In this document: piece after piece, positions 25,814 through 34,306 of the stretch | Numbering within the stretch: the stretch's first letter is position 1 | Layout: every line of letters starts with the position of its first letter | Source of the DNA: Halosegnis rubeus | GTDB lineage: Archaea > Halobacteriota > Halobacteria > Halobacteriales > Haloarculaceae | NCBI RefSeq assembly: GCF_009184545.1 | Contig: NZ_QJOW01000002.1 | Span: forward strand, 310,001 to 374,000 | DNA: 64,000 nucleotides | Reading direction: 5' to 3' | Position numbers and translations under genes: made by a program | The notes under the pieces: generated by a model | Told to the model about the DNA's origin: nothing | Database searches by the model: none | The model's input: only the letters and a program-made list of their open reading frames with translations

Positions 25814-26464
25814 ATGGCCGACGACAGCGCACTGTTTACACGGCTCACCGATGCGGCCGTCCTCGTCGAACGGGACGACCGGGTCGAACTCACCGACGAG
25901 TTCGCCTCCACGCTCGGTATCGTCCGTGCCACGTACGGCGACTGCCCGACCGACAAGTTTCACGCGGCGGTCGCGGAGACGTTCGACCTCTCGACCAAGG
26001 CGGCCGCCGAACAGATTGATACCCACGACGTGACCCGCGAGGAGTTTTGCATCCTGAAGGCGGTCCAGCGGTTTCTCGACGGAGCCACGTCTGAGACGCT
26101 CCTTGTAAGCGTCGGCATGGTGGCTGCGGCCCGCGATTCACCGGTTCCGGGGTCGTTGCCGCTGTTGTCGAAGTCGCCCGACGATGTGCTTGCCGACCGC
26201 GATGCGGTTGTGTTTGTCTTCGCGCGCGACTGCCGACCCTGCACACGGCTGAAGGCAGAGTTCGAAACGGTGACAGACGCGATTCCCGACGCGGTGGCGA
26301 CGTTCGGTGTCGACGGCGGGAACGCGCCGACCATCCGTGACCGCTACGACGTGACCGTCGCCCCGACGGCGCTGTTTCTCGTCGACGGTGAACTGGCGAC
26401 ACGCGTTGAAGGGGATGAATCGCCGGCGGCGTTCGAGGCGGCCGCGACGTCGGCATACCAGTGA
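25814..26464 (+). CDS. Thioredoxin-like protein at the end of the importer operon
   Basis: The 216-residue protein starts one base after the livF stop. Its first about 110 residues are acidic and helical ([23 protein letters not shown]) and could be a small winged-helix domain. The second half is a thioredoxin fold with [21 protein letters not shown], a CRPC redox pair at about residues 135-138, and the cis-Pro region [15 protein letters not shown]. It has no signal peptide, so it acts in the cytoplasm. Its place in an importer operon is unusual; it may keep a cluster enzyme reduced or sense redox state. Homologues in other liv clusters were not checked. Confidence 0.75.
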   Translation: MADDSALFTRLTDAAVLVERDDRVELTDEFASTLGIVRATYGDCPTDKFHAAVAETFDLSTKAAAEQIDTHDVTREEFCILKAVQRFLDGATSETLLVSVGMVAAARDSPVPGSLPLLSKSPDDVLADRDAVVFVFARDCRPCTRLKAEFETVTDAIPDAVATFGVDGGNAPTIRDRYDVTVAPTALFLVDGELATRVEGDESPAAFEAAATSAYQ

Positions 26465-26511
26465 CTGGTCGGTTCCACTACCTTTTTGCGCGCAACACGC
26501 CACCTGTCGGT

Positions 26512-27081
26512 ATGGAGAACAACGAGCGTGCCGACCCGGAGAATCCGACAGTCACCTTCCACACCACCCACGGCGACATCACCATCGAACTGTTCGCCGA
26601 CCGCGCGCCGAAGACGGTCGAGAACTTCCTCGGGCTCGCCCGCGCAGACCCCGCGGCCGACGCGACGCCGGCCCCGGACACAAACACGTGGAAAGACCCG
26701 GAATCCGGCGAGGTACGAGGCGACTCGCTGTACGCGGGCGTTCCGTTCCACCGCATCATCGGGGGGTTCATGATCCAGGGCGGTGACCCGACCGGGACCG
26801 GCCGCGGCGGCCCCGGCTACCAGTTTGACGACGAGTTCCACGACGACCTGACCCACGACGGCCCGGGGCTGTTGTCGATGGCGAACTCCGGCCCGGACAC
26901 CAACGGCTCGCAGTTCTTCATCACCCTGGACGCGCAGCCGCACCTCGACGGCAAGCACGCCGTCTTCGGGCAGGTCATCGACGGGATGGACGTGGTCGAG
27001 GAGCTCGGCTCGCTCCCCACTGACCGACAGGACCAGCCACAGGAAGACGCCGAAATCGAAGCCGTCACCGTCGAAGCGTAA
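26512..27081 (+). CDS. Peptidylprolyl isomerase, cyclophilin type
   Basis: The 189-residue protein is a cyclophilin, an enzyme that speeds proline cis-trans isomerisation during folding. Signature blocks are [41 protein letters not shown] (catalytic Arg in FHRII), [19 protein letters not shown], and [19 protein letters not shown]. An insert of about 30 residues after the second strand ([20 protein letters not shown]) is common in haloarchaeal members. ATG 26512 is chosen; the frame extends upstream to a GTG at 26461 that overlaps the preceding gene. Confidence 0.92.
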   Translation: MENNERADPENPTVTFHTTHGDITIELFADRAPKTVENFLGLARADPAADATPAPDTNTWKDPESGEVRGDSLYAGVPFHRIIGGFMIQGGDPTGTGRGGPGYQFDDEFHDDLTHDGPGLLSMANSGPDTNGSQFFITLDAQPHLDGKHAVFGQVIDGMDVVEELGSLPTDRQDQPQEDAEIEAVTVEA

Positions 27082-27163
27082 CGCCTCTCGTCTTCGTCCT
27101 TCTCACGCCCGCGAGCCGCGCGGCTCGAAAAGGGTTATCCGACCCCGCCCCCCACCATCAGGT

Positions 27164-27700
27164 ATGAAGATCGACTTCCGGGTCATCGCGCTCCTGCTGT
27201 TGGTGCCGCTGTTGGACGCGATGCTGCTCGCCGTACTCGCGACCCGCCTCTCGCTGGTCGCTATCGTCGCGCTTGTCGTCCTGACGGCGCTCGTCGGCAT
27301 GGTGCTCGTGCGCGCCGAGGGGAGACGCACGCTCGCCAACCTCCAACGGAAGCTCGCGACCGGTGAGATGCCGACCGACGAGGTCGTCGACGGCGCGCTC
27401 CTGTTGGTCGCCGGCGCGATGTTCCTCACGCCCGGGCTGGTCACCGACTTCGTCGCGCTGCTGTTGGCGCTGCCGCCGACCCGGTACCCGATTCGCGTCG
27501 TCGTGAAGAAGTACGTCGTCACGCCGTATCTCGACGCCAAGACCGGCGGCTTCGCTACCGGCAACGTCTACATGGGCGGGTTCCCGAACGACGGGGGCAC
27601 GGGCACCGGTTCCGGTCCCGGAACTGGGTCGAAATCGACGGACGGAGACACGATTGACATGGACGGCGACGAGTACCGAAACGTCGATGACGACCGATAG
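27164..27700 (+). CDS. FxsA-family membrane protein
   Basis: The 178-residue protein has three to four membrane helices in its first 115 residues and a Gly/Thr/Asp-rich soluble tail. The family pattern is visible in LLLVPLLDAMLLAVLATRL, the amphipathic RRTLANLQRKLATGEMPTDE, and VAGAMFLTPGLVTDFVALL. FxsA in E. coli modulates phage exclusion by F; the general role is unknown. The acidic tail after about residue 140 is low in complexity and typical of haloarchaeal versions. It is a single gene upstream of tRNA-Ile. Confidence 0.88.
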   Translation: MKIDFRVIALLLLVPLLDAMLLAVLATRLSLVAIVALVVLTALVGMVLVRAEGRRTLANLQRKLATGEMPTDEVVDGALLLVAGAMFLTPGLVTDFVALLLALPPTRYPIRVVVKKYVVTPYLDAKTGGFATGNVYMGGFPNDGGTGTGSGPGTGSKSTDGDTIDMDGDEYRNVDDDR

Positions 27701-27759
27701 CGTCTACCGAAACGAAACGGTTAAACAACCGACGACGATACGCTAAGATGCGCTGACCT

Positions 27760-27834
27760 GGGCCAATAGCTCAGCCAGGTATGAGCGCTCGGCTGATAAC
27801 CGGGAGGCCCTCGGTTCAAATCCGAGTTGGCCCA
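27760..27834 (+). tRNA. tRNA-Ile (anticodon GAT)
   Basis: The 75-base sequence folds into a full cloverleaf: acceptor arms GGGCCAA and TTGGCCC, D stem GCTC/GAGC, anticodon stem CTCGG/CCGGG with one T-G pair, and T arm CTCGG-TTCAAAT-CCGAG. The seven-base loop CTGATAA places GAT at 27795-27797, reading isoleucine codons ATC and ATT. The discriminator is A and the CCA end is not encoded. No intron is present. No copy of the 3' end was seen elsewhere in the window, so there is no evidence of an integrated element here. Confidence 0.95.
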
Positions 27835-28016
27835 TCCAACTTCCGGGCGATTATCGTCCGACGCGAATCTCGGGCGTGGGCCTCCCCAGCCACCACAATT
27901 CTGGCGATACCAACTTCCGAGCAGCGGCTGTTCTACGCCGAGTTCAGGAGGACCACGAACGGCCGACCCCGCAGCCTGGCGATTACCGTCGCTCCATCTC
28001 CAGAGTGGGGCAGGGA

Positions 28017-28024
28017 TTTATATT
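28017..28024 (+). promoter_or_regulatory. TATA box of the HMGCS-like/DUF35/thiolase operon
   Basis: TTTATATT is centred 29-30 bases before ATG 28050, right for a leaderless transcript. It argues against the in-frame ATG at 28035 (MSWIT), which would lie only 14 bases from the box. Confidence 0.6.
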
Positions 28025-28049
28025 GGGTTCCTCCATGTCTTGGATTACC

Positions 28050-29015
28050 ATGGCAGGAATACTCGGCTACGGTGCGTATATTCCGCTCTATCGTATCGAG
28101 CGGTCGCGTATCGCCGAGCAGTACGGCGACTACGCGGGTGACGGTGAAACCGCCGTCCCGGGCCACGATGAGGATACGACGACGATGGCTGTCGAGGCGG
28201 CGACGGACGCACTCACGCAAGCGTCGACTGACGGTGACCAGATCGATGCGGTGTTCGCGGCGACGACGAGTGACCCGTTCGTCGAGCGGGGGGTCGCCGC
28301 CCACGTTGCCCACGCGGTCGGAGCGGGGCGTGACACGCGCGTCGGCGATTTCCAGGGGAGCGCCCGCGCCGGAACGAACGCGCTCCTCGCGGCGCGGGAC
28401 GCGCTTTCGACCGATGCCGACACCGTGTTAGTCGTCGGGAGCGATGCGCTCTCTGCGCCGGCCGGGTCGGCCGCCGAGCGGACCGCTGGCGCCGGCGCTG
28501 GCGCGCTGGTGTTTGGTGAGGGGGACGCGGTCGCAGCCCTGACCGACTCCGGTGTCGCGACGACGGGGTTCGTCGGTCGATTCGCGACGCACGAGGACGT
28601 GACCGACGGTGACGGACGATTCAACCGCGAGCGGTATCTCGACGCTGTCGAGATCGCAGTCGGTCACCTTGGTGACGACTCGTTCACCCACGCGGTGTTT
28701 CCAGCACACGATGGCGGGTGGGGGCGAAAGGCGAGCGACGCGCTCGGTCTCGATGCGACGCTCGTTTCGACGTTCCCCGAGGTCGGATACACGGCTGCCG
28801 CCGGTGTCTTTCTCGATACCGCCGCGGCGTTGGATACCGCGAAAGCCGGTGAGTCGGTGCTTCTCGCCGGCTACGGCCCGGGTGGCTGTGACGCGCTGCG
28901 TATCGAGCGACGAACGGCAGAAACACCAGAAATGACGACAGACGAGTACATTCAGAGCAGCGAGCAGCTCCCGTATGGAAAACACCGGCAGTTCCGGACG
29001 TGGGGTGGGAACTGA
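28050..29015 (+). CDS. HMG-CoA-synthase-like protein, catalytic residues lost
   Basis: The 321-residue protein has the archaeal HMG-CoA synthase fold: GILGYGAYIPLYRIERSRIA, VPGHDEDTTTMAVEAATDAL, and a C-terminal VLLAGYGPGGCDAL. Canonical archaeal enzymes read SESHP (catalytic Glu) and EFACKAGT (catalytic Cys); this protein reads TTSDP and FQGSARAGT, so Glu becomes Thr and Cys becomes Ala. The His region (VFHQPNGK) reads VFPAHDGGWG. It therefore cannot work as a normal condensing enzyme and is probably a structural partner of the thiolase two genes down. The TGATG overlap with the DUF35 gene supports a joint complex. A true HMG-CoA synthase is not in this window. The alignment is by eye. Confidence 0.82.
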   Translation: MAGILGYGAYIPLYRIERSRIAEQYGDYAGDGETAVPGHDEDTTTMAVEAATDALTQASTDGDQIDAVFAATTSDPFVERGVAAHVAHAVGAGRDTRVGDFQGSARAGTNALLAARDALSTDADTVLVVGSDALSAPAGSAAERTAGAGAGALVFGEGDAVAALTDSGVATTGFVGRFATHEDVTDGDGRFNRERYLDAVEIAVGHLGDDSFTHAVFPAHDGGWGRKASDALGLDATLVSTFPEVGYTAAAGVFLDTAAALDTAKAGESVLLAGYGPGGCDALRIERRTAETPEMTTDEYIQSSEQLPYGKHRQFRTWGGN

Positions 29016-29428
29016 TGTTCGAACCGCCGTACACACGGACGCGCGCCGCGAACGAGCGGCTTCGTGCACACGAGTGTGACGCCTGTGGCTGGGTCAGCTT
29101 TCCGGAGCAACCACAGTTCTGCAAGCGGTGTGGAGTCGATGCGTCGTGGTCCGAGACACGGCTTCACCCCCGCGGAACGGTCCGGTCGTACGTCGTCCAG
29201 CAGCGACTCCCCGAGGAGTTCGAGACTCCGCTCCCCCTCGCCGTGATGGATATGCCACAGGAAGAAAGCGGTGAGCCGGCGCGCGTCTACGGACTGTTCA
29301 CCGAGACTGACCCCGCGGATATCGAAATCGGGATGGAGGCGGAGGGGGTGTTCCGCCGCGTCTTCGATGTGGCGGGACTGCCGATTCACTCCTTCAAGTT
29401 CACGCGTCCGCGAGGTGATCGCCTGTGA
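29015..29428 (+). CDS. DUF35 zinc-ribbon/OB-fold acyl-CoA-binding protein
   Basis: The 137-residue protein has a rubredoxin-like zinc ribbon (CDACGWVSFPEQPQFCKRCG; four Cys in two CxxC pairs) followed by an OB-fold domain (TVRSYVVQQRLPEEF, then LAVMDMPQ). In archaea such proteins bridge acetoacetyl-CoA thiolase and HMG-CoA synthase and share the CoA-binding channel. In Pseudomonas the equivalent is PhlB. It overlaps the upstream gene by one base and the thiolase by four bases, so all three are made together. Confidence 0.9.
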   Translation: MFEPPYTRTRAANERLRAHECDACGWVSFPEQPQFCKRCGVDASWSETRLHPRGTVRSYVVQQRLPEEFETPLPLAVMDMPQEESGEPARVYGLFTETDPADIEIGMEAEGVFRRVFDVAGLPIHSFKFTRPRGDRL

Positions 29429-30597
29429 GCAGTGAGACCGACGTGGCAGTCGTCGGTGCTGGCATGATCGACTTCGGCGAGCTGTTCGAGCAGTCCATCG
29501 ACGATATGTTGGCGGCGGCGTTTCGCGACTGTCTCGACGACGTGGATAAGGGAATGTCGCCGGCTGACGTGGACGCCGCGTGGTTCGGTACGATCGATAT
29601 AGCGGATAACGCCTCGTCGGGGCTCGGATTGAGTCATCCGACGGGCCTGTTCGAGATGCCGGTCACTCGCGTCGAGAACGCCTGTGCGACCGGGAGCTCG
29701 GCGTTCCGGTCGGCCGTCGAGTCGGTTCGTGCGGGGAATACGGACGTTGCACTCGTCGCCGGTGCAGAGAAGATGCGCGACTCCGCCGCCGGGCTCATCG
29801 AAGGAGCCGCGCTCGATCAGGTGTGGCGTGGCCGTGGCGTGACGATGCCCGCCTTCTTCGGCCTGCGCGCGACCCGACACATGGAGGAGTACGGTACGAC
29901 CCGCGAGCAAATTGCGAAAATCTCCGTGAAGAACCACGAGAACGGCGCGAAGTACCCCCACGCCCACTACCGGTTCACCTGTGATGTGGACGATGTGGTC
30001 GACAGCCCACAGGTGACATACCCGCTGAATCTGTACGACTGCTGTCCGGTGACGGACGGGGCGGCTGCTACCCTCGTCGTCAGCGAGGACGTGGTCGATG
30101 AGTTCACCGACGACCCGATTTGGGTCGCTGGAAGCGGGCTCTCTGTTGACTCATTCGAGCGTGGAAACGACGAGTCGCTCGTCGGCTTCCCGGCGACGGA
30201 ACAGGCCGCCGGGCAGGCGTACGAACAGGCAGGAATCACGGCCGACGATATCGACGTGGCGGAGGTACACGACTGTTTCACCATCACGGAGCTGGTCACG
30301 TACGAAGATCTCGGCTTCTGTGAGAAGGGTGACGGCGGCGCGTTCATCGACTCCGGCGAGCCACTTCTCGACGGTGAGACGCCCGTGAATCCGTCAGGCG
30401 GCCTGCTCGCGAAAGGTCACCCAATCGGCGCAACGGGTGTCGCCCAGGTGAACGAAATCTATGAACAGCTCCGGGGTGAAGCCGGCGCAGTCCAGGCTGA
30501 TAACGACCCCGAGTACGGACTCCAACACAACATCGGTATCGGGCGCAACGCGACCGGAAGCGTCTCCTGTGTGAATATCCTCTCAAGACAGCGCTAA
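29425..30597 (+). CDS. Thiolase-family acyltransferase, SCP-x type
   Basis: The 390-residue thiolase has nucleophile Cys in ENACATGSSAF near residue 88, the SCP-x type HDCFTITEL, and the final GGLLAKGHPIGATG with the catalytic His. The last CxGGG motif of classical thiolases is replaced by SCVNILSR, as in the SCP-x/PhlC group. It could cleave 3-ketoacyl-CoA, condense acyl units, or transfer acyl groups. It is the only partner in this three-gene operon with a full catalytic set. Its stop overlaps that of the convergent acyl-CoA dehydrogenase by four bases. Confidence 0.9.
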   Translation: MSSETDVAVVGAGMIDFGELFEQSIDDMLAAAFRDCLDDVDKGMSPADVDAAWFGTIDIADNASSGLGLSHPTGLFEMPVTRVENACATGSSAFRSAVESVRAGNTDVALVAGAEKMRDSAAGLIEGAALDQVWRGRGVTMPAFFGLRATRHMEEYGTTREQIAKISVKNHENGAKYPHAHYRFTCDVDDVVDSPQVTYPLNLYDCCPVTDGAAATLVVSEDVVDEFTDDPIWVAGSGLSVDSFERGNDESLVGFPATEQAAGQAYEQAGITADDIDVAEVHDCFTITELVTYEDLGFCEKGDGGAFIDSGEPLLDGETPVNPSGGLLAKGHPIGATGVAQVNEIYEQLRGEAGAVQADNDPEYGLQHNIGIGRNATGSVSCVNILSRQR

Positions 30598-31775
30598 AGC
30601 CCGTTTTCTTTCGCAATCGTATTGAGCTGAATCTCGTCGGTGCCCTCGACGACGCGGAGCACGCGAGCCCGGGCGAGCGCGTTCGCGAACTCGCTCCCCT
30701 CTGCGAGCCCGGTCGCACCGTGGGTCTGGAGCACGCTGTCTGCGGTCTCCCACAGCGCGTTCGTCGCAAACCACTTGAAAATCGACGTATCTTCGACGGC
30801 CCGTTCACCGGCATCGAGTCGCCGTGCACACCGCTTGCCGGCGGCGTCTGCGGCGTACGTGCGCGCCTTTCCCCGTGCCAGCGCGGCTGACACTTGCTGG
30901 AAGTCGCCGATCGGACGGCCGAACGCCTCCCGGTCGCGTGCGTACGAGAAGCCACTGTCGAGCAGTCGCTCCGCGGTGCCGACGGCTTCTGCCCCGAGTT
31001 CGAGCCGTCCCAATGAGAGAAACGCCATCGCCGACCGGAACGCGTTGCCAACCTCACCGAGGACGCGTGTCTCGGGAACGCGCACGTCGTCGAACGCGAG
31101 CTCTCCCTGCCAGCCACCGAGTCCGATGGCATTGTTCACGCCCGTCAGCTCGAACTCGTCGCGCTCGACGATGAAGCAGGTGATGCCGTCATATCGGCCT
31201 TCCTCGGCAGGGCTGGTGCGTGCGAACACCTGTACGAAGTCGGCGAACGGAGCGTTCGTAATCCACTGCTTGTGGCCGTCGATGACCCACTCGTCACCCT
31301 CCTTGTGTGCGGTGGTCGCCATCCCCGGAGAGTCGGAGCCAGCCCCGGGCTCTGTCTGTGCGAATGCGGTCGACTGCTCGCCCGCGAGGACCGGCTCCAC
31401 GTACTGGTCGTGTTGGTCATCGGTCGCATCGAGGAGGAGCGGCTTCGGCCCCTCGGGTCCAGCGAGTGCTCGCCCGGCCAGCGGACAGTCGTGGGCCGCA
31501 GCGGCCTTCTTAACGGCGTACCACGTCAGCTTCGAGACGCCACCGCCGACCGGTTCGGGCAGGTTCATCGCGTAGAAGCCGGCATCAGCAGCGCGCCGTC
31601 GCACCGTCTCCACGGCCTCGACAACCGTCTCATCGGGGCGTCCATCCTGTTCACGCCCTAATCGTGGGTCGGTGAGCCGATCGCCGAGGTCGGCCGCAAT
31701 CGGGGCAATTTCTTCGTCGATGAACGATTCGAACGCGTCGAGAACGAGCCGCGTCTCCTCGTCGTACTCGGCCAT
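30594..31775 (-). CDS. Acyl-CoA dehydrogenase
   Basis: The 393-residue flavoenzyme removes two hydrogens from an acyl-CoA to give the 2-enoyl-CoA. The family blocks are present: FAQTEPGAGSDSPGMATTA (FAD and substrate binding), WVIDGHKQWITNAPFADF, RDREAFGRPIGDFQ, LQTHGATGLAEGS and the catalytic Glu in RVVEGTDEIQLNTIA. The Glu sits in the usual position near the C-terminus, as in medium-chain enzymes. It is co-transcribed with the upstream acyl-CoA ligase (TGATG overlap, one base). Electron transfer flavoprotein genes are not in the window. Confidence 0.92.
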   Translation of the reverse strand: MAEYDEETRLVLDAFESFIDEEIAPIAADLGDRLTDPRLGREQDGRPDETVVEAVETVRRRAADAGFYAMNLPEPVGGGVSKLTWYAVKKAAAAHDCPLAGRALAGPEGPKPLLLDATDDQHDQYVEPVLAGEQSTAFAQTEPGAGSDSPGMATTAHKEGDEWVIDGHKQWITNAPFADFVQVFARTSPAEEGRYDGITCFIVERDEFELTGVNNAIGLGGWQGELAFDDVRVPETRVLGEVGNAFRSAMAFLSLGRLELGAEAVGTAERLLDSGFSYARDREAFGRPIGDFQQVSAALARGKARTYAADAAGKRCARRLDAGERAVEDTSIFKWFATNALWETADSVLQTHGATGLAEGSEFANALARARVLRVVEGTDEIQLNTIAKENGL

Positions 31776-33400
31776 CAGCTCTCACCCGGAGTGCGGTCTA
31801 GTGTCACATCCAGCCCCTCTCGGAGCTGCTTCTTGTCGAACTTCCCGGTGCTCGTGCGAGGAATCGCGTCGCGGATCTCGTAGGCGTCCGGCAGCCACCA
31901 CGACGGCATCGACTCGGCCAGATGCGCTTCCAGCCCGTCGGGGTCCGGTGGCTCCCCACTCGGCACGACGACGGCGACGGGTCGCTCCCGCCACTGCTCG
32001 TGGCTGGTGGCGATGACACTCGCCTCGGCCACGGCGTCGTGTGCCATCAGTTCGTTCTCTAACTCGACGCTCGAGATCCATTCGCCGCCGGACTTGATGA
32101 CGTCCTTGATGCGGTCGACGATATCGATGTAGCCACGCTCGTCCCACGTCGCGATGTCGCCGGTCTTGAGCCAGCCATCGTCGGTGAAGGACTCAGCAGT
32201 CGCCGTTGGGCGCTCGTGATATCGGTCGGCGACCCACGGCCCGCGGACCTGCAACTCGCCGCTGGATTCGCCGTCGCGGTCGACCGGCTCGCCCGTCTCG
32301 TCGCGGATGCGGACGGAGATTCCCGGCACCGGGAGACCGGCCTTCGCCCGCTTCGCGTACCGCTCCTCGGATGGGGCGTCTGCGTCCTCCTTCCGGAGCG
32401 TCGAGAGCGTGCCGAGTGGACTCAGCTCGGTCATTCCCCATCCCTGGACGATTGGGGCGTCGTACTGTTCGTCGTAGGTGCGAATGAGCGACTCTGGGGG
32501 TGCAGACCCGCCGACGACCAATCGGTCGATGTTGGACACGTCGATTTCCGGATTGGCATCGAGATACTCGGCCATCTCCAGCCAGATAGTCGGCACCGCA
32601 GCAGACATGCTCACGTCCTCCTCCGCGATGAGCTCGGCCACCGGTTCCGGCTCCGTGTGCGGGCCTGGTAGCACTTGCTTGGCTCCCGATAGCGTCGCGG
32701 CGTACGGCAATCCCCAGCCGTTCGCGTGGAACATCGGCACAATCGGCATCACGGTGTCGCGCTCGCTCACGCCGTTCGCATCGGTGTGGCCGCTCATCAC
32801 GCTGTGGAGATAGACGCCCCGGTGGCTGTACTCGACGCCTTTCGGCTTACCGGTCGTTCCGGACGTGTAACACATCCCACACTCCTGCTCTTCGTCGATA
32901 TCTGGCCACTCGTAGCTCGTCGGGTGGTCAGCGAGCAACGACTCGTAATCCGTCACGGGGTCAAGTGATGTCTCCGGCACCTCATCGGCCAGGACGACGT
33001 ACTGTTCGACCGTCTTGAGGTCCTCAGCAACCGACTCCACCAGGTCGAGAAACGCCGGATCGACGAACATGACTCGGTCTGCGGCGTCGTTTACGATGTA
33101 GGTGAAGTGCTCTTCCGGAAGCCGCATGTTACACATGTGGATACTCCGGCCAGAGCAGGAGGGACCGAAGTAGAGCTCGTAGTGGCGGTAGTGGTTCCCC
33201 GCGACCGTCGCAATCCGGTCTTTAGGGCTGAGTCCCAACTCATCGAGCGCGTGTGCGAGCTGTGCAATCCGGTCACCGGCATCGGCGTAGCTATACCGGT
33301 GGCGGCTTCCGTCGGGGCGGGCAGTGACGATCTCCCGGTCGGGATACAGCGTCTCTGCCCGGTCGAGTATCCGATCTAGGGTCAGGTCAACGTCCATCAT
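31775..33400 (-). CDS. Medium/long-chain acyl-CoA ligase (AMP-forming)
   Basis: The 541-residue enzyme activates a fatty or branched acid with ATP and CoA. Its motifs are intact: P-loop CYTSGTTGKPKGVEYSHRG, VPMFHANGWGLPY (long-chain type), QGWGMTELSPLG, DGWLKTGDIATWDERGY, VDRIKDVIKSGGEWISS, and the catalytic Lys in RTSTGKFDKK. MFHxNxW is typical of long/medium-chain ligases. It is the first gene of a two-gene operon with the acyl-CoA dehydrogenase. Two adjacent ATG codons (33400 and 33397) are possible starts. A candidate operator lies at 33439-33455. Confidence 0.9.
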   Translation of the reverse strand: MMDVDLTLDRILDRAETLYPDREIVTARPDGSRHRYSYADAGDRIAQLAHALDELGLSPKDRIATVAGNHYRHYELYFGPSCSGRSIHMCNMRLPEEHFTYIVNDAADRVMFVDPAFLDLVESVAEDLKTVEQYVVLADEVPETSLDPVTDYESLLADHPTSYEWPDIDEEQECGMCYTSGTTGKPKGVEYSHRGVYLHSVMSGHTDANGVSERDTVMPIVPMFHANGWGLPYAATLSGAKQVLPGPHTEPEPVAELIAEEDVSMSAAVPTIWLEMAEYLDANPEIDVSNIDRLVVGGSAPPESLIRTYDEQYDAPIVQGWGMTELSPLGTLSTLRKEDADAPSEERYAKRAKAGLPVPGISVRIRDETGEPVDRDGESSGELQVRGPWVADRYHERPTATAESFTDDGWLKTGDIATWDERGYIDIVDRIKDVIKSGGEWISSVELENELMAHDAVAEASVIATSHEQWRERPVAVVVPSGEPPDPDGLEAHLAESMPSWWLPDAYEIRDAIPRTSTGKFDKKQLREGLDVTLDRTPGES

Positions 33401-33438
33401 GGGCTATGTTATCATGCCTATACGCTATCTACATAAGC

Positions 33439-33455
33439 GTTCTCTCGTGTTAGAA
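33439..33455. promoter_or_regulatory. Candidate operator upstream of the acyl-CoA ligase operon
   Basis: GTTCTCTCGTGTTAGAA contains TTCT and AGAA as inverted halves eight bases apart. It lies 39-55 bases before the ligase start, just upstream of the TATA-like CTTATGTAG, and overlaps the stop of the SDR gene. A closely similar element sits between the SDR and racemase genes at 34260-34278 (the first ten bases differ at one position). The same regulator may bind both. Confidence 0.4.
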
Positions 33456-34226
33456 TGAAAATAGGTCGACGCCGCCCGTCACGCCGACGGCCTGCCCGGT
33501 CACGTACCGAGCCTGTTGGCTGGCGAGATACGCGACCATGAACGACACGTCCTCCTCCCGGCCGAGCTCCTTCATCGGTGTCGCCTGTCTGATGCGCTCG
33601 TACATCGGATTGACCGCCTCCAGCTCCTCCCCTGAGAGGTCAGCGAACTCGTCCACGACGATGTTCGGGACGATAACGTTCGAGGTGACGCCGTGTTGTG
33701 CCCCTTCGAGCGCGAGGGTCTTGCCCAGCCCGATGAGTGCAGCCTTCGTCGCCGAGTAGGAGGCCTGCCCAAACCCACCTTGCAGTCCGGCCATGCTCGA
33801 CATGCTGATAACGCGTCCCCAGCCGCGCTCGCACATCGCCGGGAACACCTCCTTCGTGATGTTGTACGCGCCGGTCAGATTCACCGCGACGTCGCGGTCC
33901 CACACGTCGTCGTCGAACTCGCCGACTTGTGCGGCGGCATCGACGAACGCCGCGTTGTTCACGAGAATATCGACGCCGCCAGTCGCCTCCCGAACCGTCT
34001 CGACGGTTTCACGCACCGCCTCGCGGTCGGTGAGGTCACACTCGGCGGTAATCGCATCGCCACCGTTCGATTCGATTTCGTCAGCGACGGCCGCCGCCGC
34101 GTCGGCGTCGACGTCGAGCACCACCACCGCTGCTCCCTCGTCGGCGAGCACACGACAGTCCTCACTGCCGATTCGTCCCGCACCTCCCGTCACCAGCGCC
34201 GTCTTGTCAGCGAGTCCGAAATCCAT
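33450..34226 (-). CDS. Short-chain dehydrogenase/reductase
   Basis: The 258-residue classical SDR has the NAD(P)-binding motif TALVTGGAGRIG, an acidic Asp after strand 2 (VVVLDVDAD) that favours NAD over NADP, LVNNAAFVD (NNAG-like), and the catalytic Ser (ISMSSMAG) with YSATK. The C-terminus ending TGGVDLFSF is typical of the 3-ketoacyl/3-hydroxyacyl group. In this cluster it may be the 3-hydroxyacyl-CoA dehydrogenase of beta-oxidation. It is divergent from the racemase gene, with a shared control region of 80 bases. Confidence 0.85.
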   Translation of the reverse strand: MDFGLADKTALVTGGAGRIGSEDCRVLADEGAAVVVLDVDADAAAAVADEIESNGGDAITAECDLTDREAVRETVETVREATGGVDILVNNAAFVDAAAQVGEFDDDVWDRDVAVNLTGAYNITKEVFPAMCERGWGRVISMSSMAGLQGGFGQASYSATKAALIGLGKTLALEGAQHGVTSNVIVPNIVVDEFADLSGEELEAVNPMYERIRQATPMKELGREEDVSFMVAYLASQQARYVTGQAVGVTGGVDLFSF

Positions 34227-34259
34227 CTCGTTTGTGGGTGCTACCGGTCCTTGTTAAAT

Positions 34260-34278
34260 GTTCTCTTGTCCCAAGAAC
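34260..34278. promoter_or_regulatory. Candidate shared operator between the SDR and racemase genes
   Basis: GTTCTCTTGTCCCAAGAAC is an imperfect inverted repeat (GTTCT...AGAAC with an inner CTTG/CAAG). It lies 34 bases from the SDR start and 29 bases from the racemase start, in the middle of the divergent promoter region. It resembles the element at 33439-33455. Confidence 0.45.
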
Positions 34279-34306
34279 TTTTCAAGCCATTCCGACGTTC
34301 TGCGGT

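Noticed and set aside
27836-27922. Direct repeat CCAACTTCCGRGC after tRNA-Ile as an attachment site
   Set aside because: Only 12 of 13 bases match, the copies are 74 bases apart, and they do not include the tRNA end.
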